Source: Candidatus Ethanoperedens thermophilum (GTDB lineage: Archaea; Halobacteriota; Methanosarcinia; Methanosarcinales; EX4572-44). Taken from it: 5,087 bases of DNA. Under the pieces are notes generated by a model. The model did not search any database and was not told the origin of the DNA. It worked only from the letters and a program-made list of their open reading frames with translations. Position numbers and translations under genes: made by a program. Location: contig WNEG01000009.1 in assembly GCA_012910725.1 (NCBI GenBank), forward strand, positions 1 to 5,087, written 5' to 3'. Below are positions 1 through 5,087 of this stretch, one piece after another (the stretch's first letter is position 1; every line of letters begins with the position of its first letter).

Positions 1-63
1 ACATATGTTTGAAAGTCAAGTAATAGTTATTTTCTGCTCACGTTGTGTGCAGCACTTGCGCAG

Positions 64-1803
64 TTACTTATGTGCGAAATATGCTGTAACGTTGTTATCT
101 TTTACTGAGTCAATGCGCACGAATCCGTACCGTTCAAACTGTACCACTTCTCCCACGCAATCAGAAATACCTCGTTCTCCAATCCCCTTTTCTTCACCTG
201 TTACGTTCAGTACCCTTATGTTTAGACCATCTGGCACAACCCAGTGAATGATTTTTCCCTTATTTTTTCGAACGATTTCTATCCCGCCGCCCAGGTACCC
301 TGCTGTGATAATTTCAGCCGTTTTTTTAAGTATTTTGATATTGTAGAGGTCTTTTAGTCGCAGAAGCTCATTTTCTTTTATTTTTTCTGCATCACTCTTA
401 CTGATTAATACATTGCCTGCAACAGATATCAACCGATTACCCCAGTCCCTGTGAGATGGATGCAGCATAGGCTTTGCAACGGTGACTGGTGCATTCTGGA
501 TGATAAGTTTTACAGGATCCGGTGTGAAAAAGAATCGTTTGGATGTTTGATCAACTACTTTCCGATTTTCAGCATACAGGTTTTCCATGCTCAGTCCAAT
601 GTCTGTTTCTCCGACACCGAGTTCGATGAAAAATTTGCATATCGCTTCTGGTTGTATCCCCCTGCGCCGCATTGCTTGTAAGGTTGGAAGGCGCGGGTCA
701 TCCCAGCCAGTATACTTCCCTTCACTGATTGCTTCGCTCATGCTGCTTGTGCTGAGTTTCCCAAACTCATGTATCTTCACCCTTCCCCAGTGAAGAGTTT
801 TCGGATACTTCCAGTTAAAATATTTGTATACGTATCGCTGGCGGTGTTCGCTGTCAATCAGGTCTTTGCCGCGAATGATATGGGTAATACCAAGAAGACG
901 GTCCTCAATAGCTGATTCAAAGTCAAGCAGCGGCCACACTTGGTACCTGTCCCCGATTTCTTGTCTTGGATGTGGTGTATCAACGATTCGAAATGCCACC
1001 CAATCACGAATTGCAGGGTCTTTGTGCGACATATCTGTTTTTATGCGAAGAACGGCTTTTGTAGGTGCATATTTACCATCAAGCATGTCCTGCCAGTTTT
1101 TGAGGGTTGTGTTAACATCCTGTTCCCGATGCGGGCAGGCAGTGGCAGAATCCTTATACTTTTTGAATTCATCTTTTTCGCAGAAGCAAATATATGCAGC
1201 ATTTTTTTTTATCAACTGAAGTGCATGGTCGTAGTAGGTCTGTATATGATCTGATGCAATGATTACTTCATCAGGCACTGTTCCAAGCCACCTGCAATCT
1301 TCAAGATACCAGTTGTAAGCATCAGGCAGCGGGCGTTTTGTCTTTGGGTCAGTATCATCAAAACGAATGATAAATTTACCATGATAGCGCTTTGCATACT
1401 CGGAATTAACAATGATTCCACGAGCGCTTCCAAGTGTTGCAGGGCCATTGGGGTTTGGAGCAAAACGCATAACAACATGATCTGTGCATTCGAGAGGCGG
1501 TAAACCTTTATCTGGCGTTCTCTTCTCGCTAAGTTCATCGAGGAGATCGGGTGCAATTTCAGACAAAACACGCTTCCAGGAAGCTTTATCAGTTTTTGAA
1601 ATTTCATCCACGACTGTACCTACTAATTTTGATATCGCCTTCACATGCAAGCGCAATTCCGGGTGCGAGCCAACGAGTCTCCCGATTACAGCACCAGCTT
1701 TTGGTGCCATCCCGTGTTTTACAGCATTAAAAAGAGCATACTTTCGAATTTGCAATAATATCTGTCTTTCGTCAAGGTCGTTCATATCTATCACTTTTAA
1801 CAT
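64..1803 (-). CDS. gltX: Glutamyl-tRNA synthetase, archaeal type
   Basis: Cytoplasmic class I synthetase joining glutamate to tRNA-Glu. Archaeal family members are generally non-discriminating and also charge tRNA-Gln for later amidation by GatDE (family knowledge). At 579 aa it is full length for the family. An N-terminal archaeal region (about 1-105) precedes the Rossmann catalytic domain, which opens with RFAPNPNGP (113-121). The HIGH position reads TLGS (123-126). C206, C208, C223 and H225 form a zinc-knuckle-like set. RFDDTDP lies at 147-153, IIRGKDL at 309-315, and the KMSKS equivalent is KLSTS (349-353), followed by GWDDPRLPTL. Residues from about 425 to the end match the GlnRS-type beta-barrel anticodon-binding domain. 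The start at 1803 fits the TATA box 24 nt upstream (leaderless). M7 at 1785 is an alternative, with GTGAT 4 nt before it. A tRNA-Pro gene lies 85 bp upstream on the same strand. No frameshift is seen. Confidence 0.96.
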   Translation of the reverse strand: MLKVIDMNDLDERQILLQIRKYALFNAVKHGMAPKAGAVIGRLVGSHPELRLHVKAISKLVGTVVDEISKTDKASWKRVLSEIAPDLLDELSEKRTPDKGLPPLECTDHVVMRFAPNPNGPATLGSARGIIVNSEYAKRYHGKFIIRFDDTDPKTKRPLPDAYNWYLEDCRWLGTVPDEVIIASDHIQTYYDHALQLIKKNAAYICFCEKDEFKKYKDSATACPHREQDVNTTLKNWQDMLDGKYAPTKAVLRIKTDMSHKDPAIRDWVAFRIVDTPHPRQEIGDRYQVWPLLDFESAIEDRLLGITHIIRGKDLIDSEHRQRYVYKYFNWKYPKTLHWGRVKIHEFGKLSTSSMSEAISEGKYTGWDDPRLPTLQAMRRRGIQPEAICKFFIELGVGETDIGLSMENLYAENRKVVDQTSKRFFFTPDPVKLIIQNAPVTVAKPMLHPSHRDWGNRLISVAGNVLISKSDAEKIKENELLRLKDLYNIKILKKTAEIITAGYLGGGIEIVRKNKGKIIHWVVPDGLNIRVLNVTGEEKGIGERGISDCVGEVVQFERYGFVRIDSVKDNNVTAYFAHK

Positions 1804-1826
1804 TTTTAGTATTTGTTTCGAGCCCC

Positions 1827-1834
1827 TTTTATAA
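1827..1834 (-). promoter_or_regulatory. TATA box of gltX
   Basis: On the minus strand this reads TTATAAAA. Its near end is 24 nt from the A of the gltX ATG at 1803. Archaeal transcription normally starts about 25 bp from the TATA centre, so the predicted start is at or just before the ATG, giving a leaderless message. If translation instead begins at M7 (1785), the leader would be about 20 nt and would include a GTGAT Shine-Dalgarno-like match. The element lies between tRNA-Pro and gltX, so gltX has its own promoter even if the tRNA transcript reads through. Confidence 0.55.
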
Positions 1835-1888
1835 CCACAAGATTGACCTGATGAATGAACAGCTTCACGTATGGTTGATGGATAATAT

Positions 1889-1963
1889 TGGGGCCGCTGA
1901 GATTTGAACTCAGGTCACAAGACCCCCAGTCTTACAGGATGGTCCAGGCTACCCTACGGCCCC
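1889..1963 (-). tRNA. tRNA-Pro, anticodon GGG
   Basis: The minus strand folds into a full cloverleaf. The acceptor stem is GGGGCCG (1963-1957) with CGGCCCC (1896-1890), and the discriminator is A at 1889. The D loop contains the GG pair (AGCCTGGACC). The anticodon stem is TAAGA/TCTTG with one U-G pair, closing the seven-base loop CTGGGGG. The anticodon GGG sits at 1927-1925, with U33 before it and G37 after it, as expected for tRNA-Pro reading CCC and CCU. The T stem is CTGAG/CTCAG around the loop TTCAAAT. There is no intron. The CCA end is not encoded, because AAT follows the acceptor stem, so it must be added by the CCA enzyme. The D stem has only three good pairs (the fourth is U opposite U). 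No T-run follows it on the minus strand before gltX, so read-through is possible. A weak TATA-like CAATATC lies about 20 bp upstream. Confidence 0.95.
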
Positions 1964-2063
1964 TCTATTGAGGTAGTAAGGATATTGTGGCGTTCTCTTC
2001 ACATTCACACACGAGGCTTATGTTTCAGTAAGCGTTTTCGCTGGAAGCTGCAAAGAGAGGTTT

Positions 2064-2103
2064 CTGCTTCTACTATTGGACCTGATCCAGTTGCAGGTTA
2101 CTG
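2064..2103. repeat. 40-bp direct repeat, copy 1
   Basis: It begins CTGCTTCTACTATTGGAC and ends TTGCAGGTTACTG, and matches copy 2 (2136-2175) at 36 of 40 positions with a period of 72 bp. The first 18 and last 13 bases are identical. The differences are at 2082-2084 (CTG versus TCA) and 2090 (G versus T). On the minus strand it contains the stem CUGC/GCAG (2096-2093 with 2067-2064) around UGGAU-CAG-GUCCA (2089-2077). Confidence 0.92.
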
Positions 2104-2110
2104 GTCATCT

Positions 2111-2129
2111 CTGCATACGAAGTATGCAG
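2111..2129. repeat. Perfect inverted repeat, 8-bp arms, 3-base loop
   Basis: CTGCATAC, loop GAA, GTATGCAG, lying within the 32-bp segment between the two direct repeats. The arms pair perfectly on either strand (loop UUC on the minus strand), making it the most stable short hairpin in the gap. No T-run follows on either strand, so it does not look like an intrinsic terminator. It could be a stem of a structured RNA or a palindromic protein site. Confidence 0.85.
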
Positions 2130-2135
2130 TGCTTC

Positions 2136-2175
2136 CTGCTTCTACTATTGGACTCAATCCATTTGCAGGTTACTG
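2136..2175. repeat. 40-bp direct repeat, copy 2
   Basis: Second copy of the 2064-2103 repeat. On the minus strand the outer stem is one pair longer here (CCUGC at 2169-2165 with GCAGG at 2139-2135), and the inner hairpin reads UGGAU-UGA-GUCCA (2161-2149). The inner stem bases are the same in both copies while the triloop differs completely. After the repeat ends the two flanks diverge (GTCATCT versus AGGTCTT), so the unit is the 40-mer and not the 72-bp period. Confidence 0.92.
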
Positions 2176-2277
2176 AGGTCTTGATTTCCACGGGCAAAAC
2201 GAGGTCGCTCCTCACTATTTTTACCTTCCAGCTCTTTTTAGCCTTGCAGGATAATAATAATAGGCATGTCAATACAA

Positions 2278-2293
2278 TATATAAACTTTTTGG
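2278..2293 (-). promoter_or_regulatory. BRE/TATA element not assigned to a gene
   Basis: On the minus strand it reads CCAAAAAG followed by TTTATATA, an exact match to the archaeal TATA consensus TTTAWATA with an A-rich BRE-like flank. Transcription would start near 2256 toward tRNA-Pro. Because TATATAAA is nearly symmetrical, plus-strand use is possible (start near 2306, giving a leader of about 140 nt into polB), but the plus-strand flank GTCAATACAA is a less clear BRE. Of all the promoter-like signals in the gap this is the closest to consensus, yet no coding gene sits at the expected distance on either strand. Confidence 0.45.
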
Positions 2294-2320
2294 ATATGCG
2301 AGACCGTTTTCAATTTATGC

Positions 2321-2340
2321 TGGTTAAAAATAGAAAACCA
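2321..2340. repeat. Short dyad TGGTT-N10-AACCA
   Basis: Five-base arms with a 10-base AT-rich spacer and about 15 bp between arm centres, a geometry seen in operators of dimeric helix-turn-helix regulators. The arms are short, so a chance match is quite possible. AAACCAC overlaps the right arm (2335-2341) and recurs at 2365-2371. Confidence 0.35.
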
Positions 2341-2344
2341 CAGC

Positions 2345-2366
2345 TTAATTGAGCAAATACAATTAA
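2345..2366. repeat. Inverted repeat TTAATTG-N8-CAATTAA
   Basis: Perfect 7-base arms (2345-2351 and 2360-2366) separated by AGCAAATA, with arm centres 15 bp apart. It lies about 47 bp upstream of the polB TATA box and about 52 bp upstream of the unassigned minus-strand promoter, so it could be an operator shared by divergent promoters. The region is AT-rich, which raises the chance-match rate. Confidence 0.45.
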
Positions 2367-2381
2367 ACCACGTGTATGCCC

Positions 2382-2402
2382 CCAACTCCAGACAGGGGTT
2401 GG
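2382..2402 (+). repeat. 8-bp hairpin just upstream of the polB promoter
   Basis: CCAACTCC (2382-2389), loop AGACA, GGGGTTGG (2395-2402). All eight positions pair in plus-strand RNA (one U-G); on the minus strand that pair becomes an A-C mismatch. No T-run follows, so it is a poor terminator. It ends a few bases before the polB BRE. It could be part of a leader if transcription starts further upstream, or a regulator site. Confidence 0.5.
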
Positions 2403-2405
2403 TGA

Positions 2406-2420
2406 TGAAAAGGCATATAA
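2406..2420 (+). promoter_or_regulatory. BRE/TATA promoter of polB
   Basis: A purine-rich BRE-like TGAAAAGG (2406-2412 region) is followed by CATATAA (2414-2420). The TATA centre lies about 27 bp before the polB ATG at 2444, so the predicted transcription start is at or next to the start codon and the mRNA would be leaderless. This agrees with the absence of a Shine-Dalgarno match in the bases before the ATG (TTGTGTTATTCAC). Confidence 0.55.
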
Positions 2421-2443
2421 CAATGTAGAGTTGTGTTATTCAC

Positions 2444-5011
2444 ATGGTAGAGTTTCAGATTCTTGATGCCGATTACGCGTACGATAAAAATAAAAAGCCG
2501 CTGCTTCGTTTTTATGGGCGCGATCACAAAGGTCGAAGTATGTGCTGTTTTGTTCCAGGTTTTAAACCGTATTTTTATCTGCAAACGACTACCAGTGACA
2601 TAGAAAATGTGCTTAGATCAAGGTTTCCCCAGATTTTGAAGGTCGAGGAAGTGCAGCGATTTCCTGCTGTTGGATACTATAAAAATCCTGTTTTAATGCA
2701 CAAGGTGATGGTTTCTGACCCAAAGGATGTACGAGAAATTCGTGATGATGTAGCTAAATTTGGAAAAGTTTTTGAGACAGATATTCTCTTTCGAAACCGG
2801 TTTATGATCGATCATGGCATTGGTGGTATGAGCTGGGTATCGGTTGAAGAAACGGATGATAAAGGATTTGGTGTGGATGGGGTTGACTGTGATTTACGGT
2901 TGATTGGAAAAATGGTGCCTGTTGAACAGGTATCGAATGCAAAGCTCAGGTTTCTTGCCTTTGATATTGAGTGTCCCACTACTGGTGGTATGCCTGATGC
3001 AACAAGATCGCCAATCGTGCTTATTAGCATGTACTTTAAGCCATCGTACAATGAGAGGGAATCAATAGTACTCTCTGCAAAACCTGTTGCAGGACTCGAC
3101 GGGGTTGAAGGATGCGATAGTGAAATATCTCTTCTCAAGCGTTTTTTTGAGATTGTAAAGGATTTTGATCCTGATGTAATTCTTGGTTATAATTCCAACG
3201 GCTTTGATTTTCCATATATCGTTGATAGAATAAAACACCTTGACGCTGGTATAAAGTCAGATATTGGACGGGATGGAAAGCCAGTATATTATCGGCGTAT
3301 TGGTATCACCACCCACGTAACAGTTACTGGTCGAATCATTGCTGATGTGTTACCCATTATCAGAAAAGAGTTCAGCCTTAAGCAGTACACACTTAAAAAT
3401 TCTGCAAAGGAACTTCTTGGTCTTGAAAAGCACGATGTTAAGGTTGAGGACATGCAGGACTACTGGGATAGTGAGAAATTGCTTCCAACATTTATCGAAT
3501 ACTGCCGCAATGATTCATATCTTGCGATGGAAATGATGATGCGATATCGACTCCTTGACAAGTATATTGCTCTTGCACGAGTGAGCGGGTCACTTCTGCA
3601 AGATATTCTGGACAGTGGGCAGACGGCAATGGTGGAAAACCTCTTGTTAAAAGAGTATCGTTCCAACCAGAGGGTAATGCCGCCAAAACCCGATGAAAAA
3701 TTATCCTCGTATCGACACCGTGCTGGCGAAGAACTCAAAGGTGGAGAAGTGCTGCAACCAGCGCGCGGTCTCTCTGAGGACATTGTTATTCTTGATTATC
3801 GCTCACTTTATCCAAGCATCATGATGGCACACAATCTTTGCTACACTACAGAGATTACCAAAGATGTACCAGATAGTTCTGAAGATGTCATAACAACACC
3901 TTCCAGTGGACATTTTGTATCAAAAAAAATACAGCAGGGGATCCTGCCAAAGGTGTTGGAACGGCTGCTTAAGCTCAGGGTTGAGATAAAAGAAGAAATG
4001 AAACAGGCAAGTGAGGATGAAATTCATGCACTCGATGCTACACAGCTTGCTTTGAAGATCTTGTTGAATAGTTTTTATGGCTACTCTGGTTATGCACGTG
4101 CACGTTTGTACAGTCTCAATCTTGCAAACTCGGTAACAAGCTACGGCAGAGAAAACATCCTCTATACCAGACAACTGATTGAAAAAGATATTAAAAATAC
4201 CATATTAACCGACAGTGATGACATCTCCTCTTTTGAAGTGGTGTATGGTGACACAGACAGTGTATTTGTTAAAATAAATAGTGGCAAGAAGCTTACTATT
4301 GATGAAGCTTCGCTGATTGGAATAAAAATTGCAGACGCCGTCACGTCACATCTTGAGAAGCCGATGGAACTTGTCTTTGAAGCTGTCGCCCGAAGAGGCG
4401 TTTTCCTTGCCAAAAAACGCTATGCGATCTGGGTCTTTGAAAAAAGTGGTGATCGCTGGGATGATAAGATCAAGGTAAAGGGGATGGAAACGGTACGCCG
4501 TGATTGGTGCGAACTTGCATCTAACACATTAAATGACGTATTAGAGCTTGTACTCAAAAAAGGTAGTATCGACGAGGCAGCAGAAACTGTCCGAGATGCA
4601 ATAAACACGATTAGAACTCTTGATATTAACCAGAATCCAGATGACTTAAGCAAACTTATACTAACAAGACGCTACACCAAAAAAACAGAAACCTATCGAA
4701 ACAAACAGCCGCACGTAACCGTTGTTGAAAAAATAAAAAAGAGAAGGGGGACTGTTCCAAATATCGGGGATAGAATACCTTTTGTTATCATTGCAGGCAG
4801 CGGACTATTTGTAACAAGAGCCGAGCAGCCGGAATATGTGATAGCAAATAACCTGCCAATCGACACTAATTATTACATCAACAAACAGATACTTCCACCT
4901 GTTGAGCGAATCTTTAAGAGCCTTGGCATCAGCACAAAACATCTTGACAGCCGAAGCCTTGCAACCAATAATGAAACCAAAAGCTCGCAGAAATCTTTAT
5001 TCGATTTTTGA
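2444..5011 (+). CDS. polB: Archaeal family B DNA polymerase with 3'-5' exonuclease
   Basis: Replicative DNA-directed DNA polymerase with proofreading, expected to work with PCNA at the fork. At 855 aa it is longer than the roughly 775-aa Thermococcus enzymes, as I recall for Methanosarcina-type homologues. The N-terminal domain (about 1-165) corresponds to the region that reads template uracil in archaeal PolB. Exonuclease motifs are Exo I FDIE (D174, E176), Exo II YNSNGFD (Y249-D255) and Exo III YCRND (Y353, D357). Polymerase motifs are A DYRSLYPSI (451-459), B KILLNSFYG (538-546), C YGDTDS (601-606), KKRY (657-660) and KGMETVRRDW (679-688). The C-terminus QKSLFDF (849-855) is a PIP-box-like PCNA-binding peptide. 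All catalytic carboxylates are present. About 12 extra residues precede motif C (near 582-597). The start is fixed by homologues beginning near M-EFQ and by the TATA box 27 bp upstream. There is no intein. Confidence 0.97.
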   Translation: MVEFQILDADYAYDKNKKPLLRFYGRDHKGRSMCCFVPGFKPYFYLQTTTSDIENVLRSRFPQILKVEEVQRFPAVGYYKNPVLMHKVMVSDPKDVREIRDDVAKFGKVFETDILFRNRFMIDHGIGGMSWVSVEETDDKGFGVDGVDCDLRLIGKMVPVEQVSNAKLRFLAFDIECPTTGGMPDATRSPIVLISMYFKPSYNERESIVLSAKPVAGLDGVEGCDSEISLLKRFFEIVKDFDPDVILGYNSNGFDFPYIVDRIKHLDAGIKSDIGRDGKPVYYRRIGITTHVTVTGRIIADVLPIIRKEFSLKQYTLKNSAKELLGLEKHDVKVEDMQDYWDSEKLLPTFIEYCRNDSYLAMEMMMRYRLLDKYIALARVSGSLLQDILDSGQTAMVENLLLKEYRSNQRVMPPKPDEKLSSYRHRAGEELKGGEVLQPARGLSEDIVILDYRSLYPSIMMAHNLCYTTEITKDVPDSSEDVITTPSSGHFVSKKIQQGILPKVLERLLKLRVEIKEEMKQASEDEIHALDATQLALKILLNSFYGYSGYARARLYSLNLANSVTSYGRENILYTRQLIEKDIKNTILTDSDDISSFEVVYGDTDSVFVKINSGKKLTIDEASLIGIKIADAVTSHLEKPMELVFEAVARRGVFLAKKRYAIWVFEKSGDRWDDKIKVKGMETVRRDWCELASNTLNDVLELVLKKGSIDEAAETVRDAINTIRTLDINQNPDDLSKLILTRRYTKKTETYRNKQPHVTVVEKIKKRRGTVPNIGDRIPFVIIAGSGLFVTRAEQPEYVIANNLPIDTNYYINKQILPPVERIFKSLGISTKHLDSRSLATNNETKSSQKSLFDF

Positions 5012-5038
5012 GTGCCAAACTTACTCAGGATAGGGCAC
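5012..5038. repeat. Inverted repeat between convergent stop codons
   Basis: GTGCC (5012-5016) and GGCAC (5034-5038) can pair around a 17-base loop directly after the polB stop. A T5 tract (5005-5009) overlaps the polB stop and could favour termination by archaeal RNA polymerase. The hairpin is short and has no following T-run, so a terminator role is only possible. Confidence 0.25.
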
Positions 5039-5087
5039 CCGGGGGGCGTCTGAAATAGTAGGCTGCTCCTAACAAGCCAACAATTGA
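5025..5087 (-). CDS. Possible 3' end of a convergent gene, membrane-anchored tail
   Basis: Reading from the window edge on the minus strand gives 20 codons and a TGA stop (5027-5025). The peptide contains GLLGAAYYFRR followed by PPGALS. A short hydrophobic run followed by two arginines near the C-terminus resembles the anchor of archaeal surface proteins such as the PGF-CTERM class, but the diagnostic PGF would lie outside the window, so this is only a suggestion. The stop would be 13 bp from the polB stop, a normal convergent arrangement. One other minus frame is also open here but runs antisense into polB. The function is unknown. Confidence 0.35.
   Translation of the reverse strand, partial: SIVGLLGAAYYFRRPPGALS

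Larger units (their letters stand above)
2016..2256 (-). ncRNA. Candidate structured RNA or structured tRNA leader
   Basis: This is a hypothesis, not a recognised family. A consensus-like TATA box (TTTATATA, 2285-2278 on the minus strand) predicts transcription starting near 2256 and running toward tRNA-Pro through about 290 nt without coding capacity. The RNA would contain two copies of a 33-nt module. Each has an outer stem CUGC/GCAG (CCUGC/GCAGG in the 5' copy) around an inner hairpin UGGAU-NNN-GUCCA. A perfect 8-bp hairpin (2129-2111) lies between the modules, with a further imperfect stem at 2070-2044. On this strand the inner pair next to the loop is U-G, whereas on the plus strand it would be a C-A mismatch, which favours the minus strand. 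No T-run is seen before the tRNA, so the 3' end is unknown and may be set by tRNA 5' processing. It is not recognisably RNase P RNA, SRP RNA or a C/D guide RNA. Confidence 0.3.
1964..2443. other. 480-bp gap without a recognisable protein gene
   Basis: Between the tRNA-Pro 5' end and the polB start no reading frame looks like a real protein. The open frames here are short, repeat-driven and lack archaeal start signals. The tRNA-proximal half (about 2016-2175) holds direct repeats and several hairpins, the middle holds plus-strand T-tracts (2217-2221 and 2235-2239) and a TATA box (2278-2285), and the polB-proximal part holds three dyads and the polB promoter. Each is described in its own entry. 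Confidence 0.8.

Noticed and set aside
34..52. Terminator hairpin after gltX
   Set aside because: A 7-bp stem with a central mismatch lies just after the stop, but the bases following it on the minus strand are A-rich with no T-run.
2064..2088. SRP RNA helix 8 (minus strand CAGGTCC...GAAGCAG)
   Set aside because: The GNRA tetraloop is replaced by AATAGTA, the second repeat copy lacks CAGG, and I see no long complementary arms forming helix 5.
2064..2175. Two-repeat CRISPR array
   Set aside because: The repeats differ internally by four bases, only two copies exist, and the 32-bp 'spacer' is largely a perfect palindrome. No cas gene is in view.
1904..2327. Short open frames on the plus strand across the tRNA and the repeats
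   Set aside because: They start inside the tRNA or the repeat, have no ribosome site or promoter, and the changes between repeat copies alter amino acids at most substituted codons.
2402..2408. C box (GTGATGA) of a C/D guide RNA
   Set aside because: No D box (CTGA) or second C'/D' pair follows at a suitable distance on the plus strand.
1964..2443. Replication origin next to polB
   Set aside because: The region is partly AT-rich and repetitive but lacks recognisable origin-recognition-box repeats, and no cdc6/orc1 gene is present.
5012..5087. Insertion-sequence end after polB
   Set aside because: The G-rich stretch looked unusual, but there is no terminal inverted repeat, target duplication or transposase frame visible in the remaining bases.

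Overview
The window reads as a piece of euryarchaeal chromosome. It carries a long archaeal-type glutamyl-tRNA synthetase, an archaeal family B replicative DNA polymerase ending in a PCNA-binding peptide, a tRNA gene without an encoded CCA, and TATA/BRE promoters placed so that mRNAs would be leaderless or nearly so. The wording of both proteins (for example GYNSNGFDFPYI and KGMETVRRDW in the polymerase, and the altered HIGH motif of the synthetase) resembles Methanosarcinales and related methanogens or methane oxidisers as I remember them. That placement is an inference and was not checked by alignment.

Layout. Positions 64-1803 (minus) hold gltX, complete. Positions 1889-1963 (minus) hold tRNA-Pro(GGG), 85 bp upstream of gltX and in the same direction, with no T-run between them. 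Positions 1964-2443 are a 480-bp gap with no convincing protein gene but much structure: two 40-bp direct repeats 72 bp apart, a perfect 8-bp hairpin between them, an unassigned strong TATA box (2278-2285), and three dyads leading up to the polB promoter. Positions 2444-5011 (plus) hold polB, complete, with all exonuclease and polymerase motifs intact. The last 63 bases (5025-5087, minus) may be the 3' end of a convergent gene encoding a membrane-anchored protein tail.

The annotated genes are ordinary information-processing genes: charging of tRNA-Glu (and, in archaea, normally tRNA-Gln) and DNA replication. The part least explained by known features is the gap. Read on the minus strand, each direct repeat can fold into the same outer stem plus inner hairpin, and three of the four differences between the copies fall in the hairpin triloop. 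Together with a promoter-like element upstream on the same strand, this makes an undescribed structured RNA, or a long structured leader of the tRNA-Pro transcript, a reasonable but unproven hypothesis.
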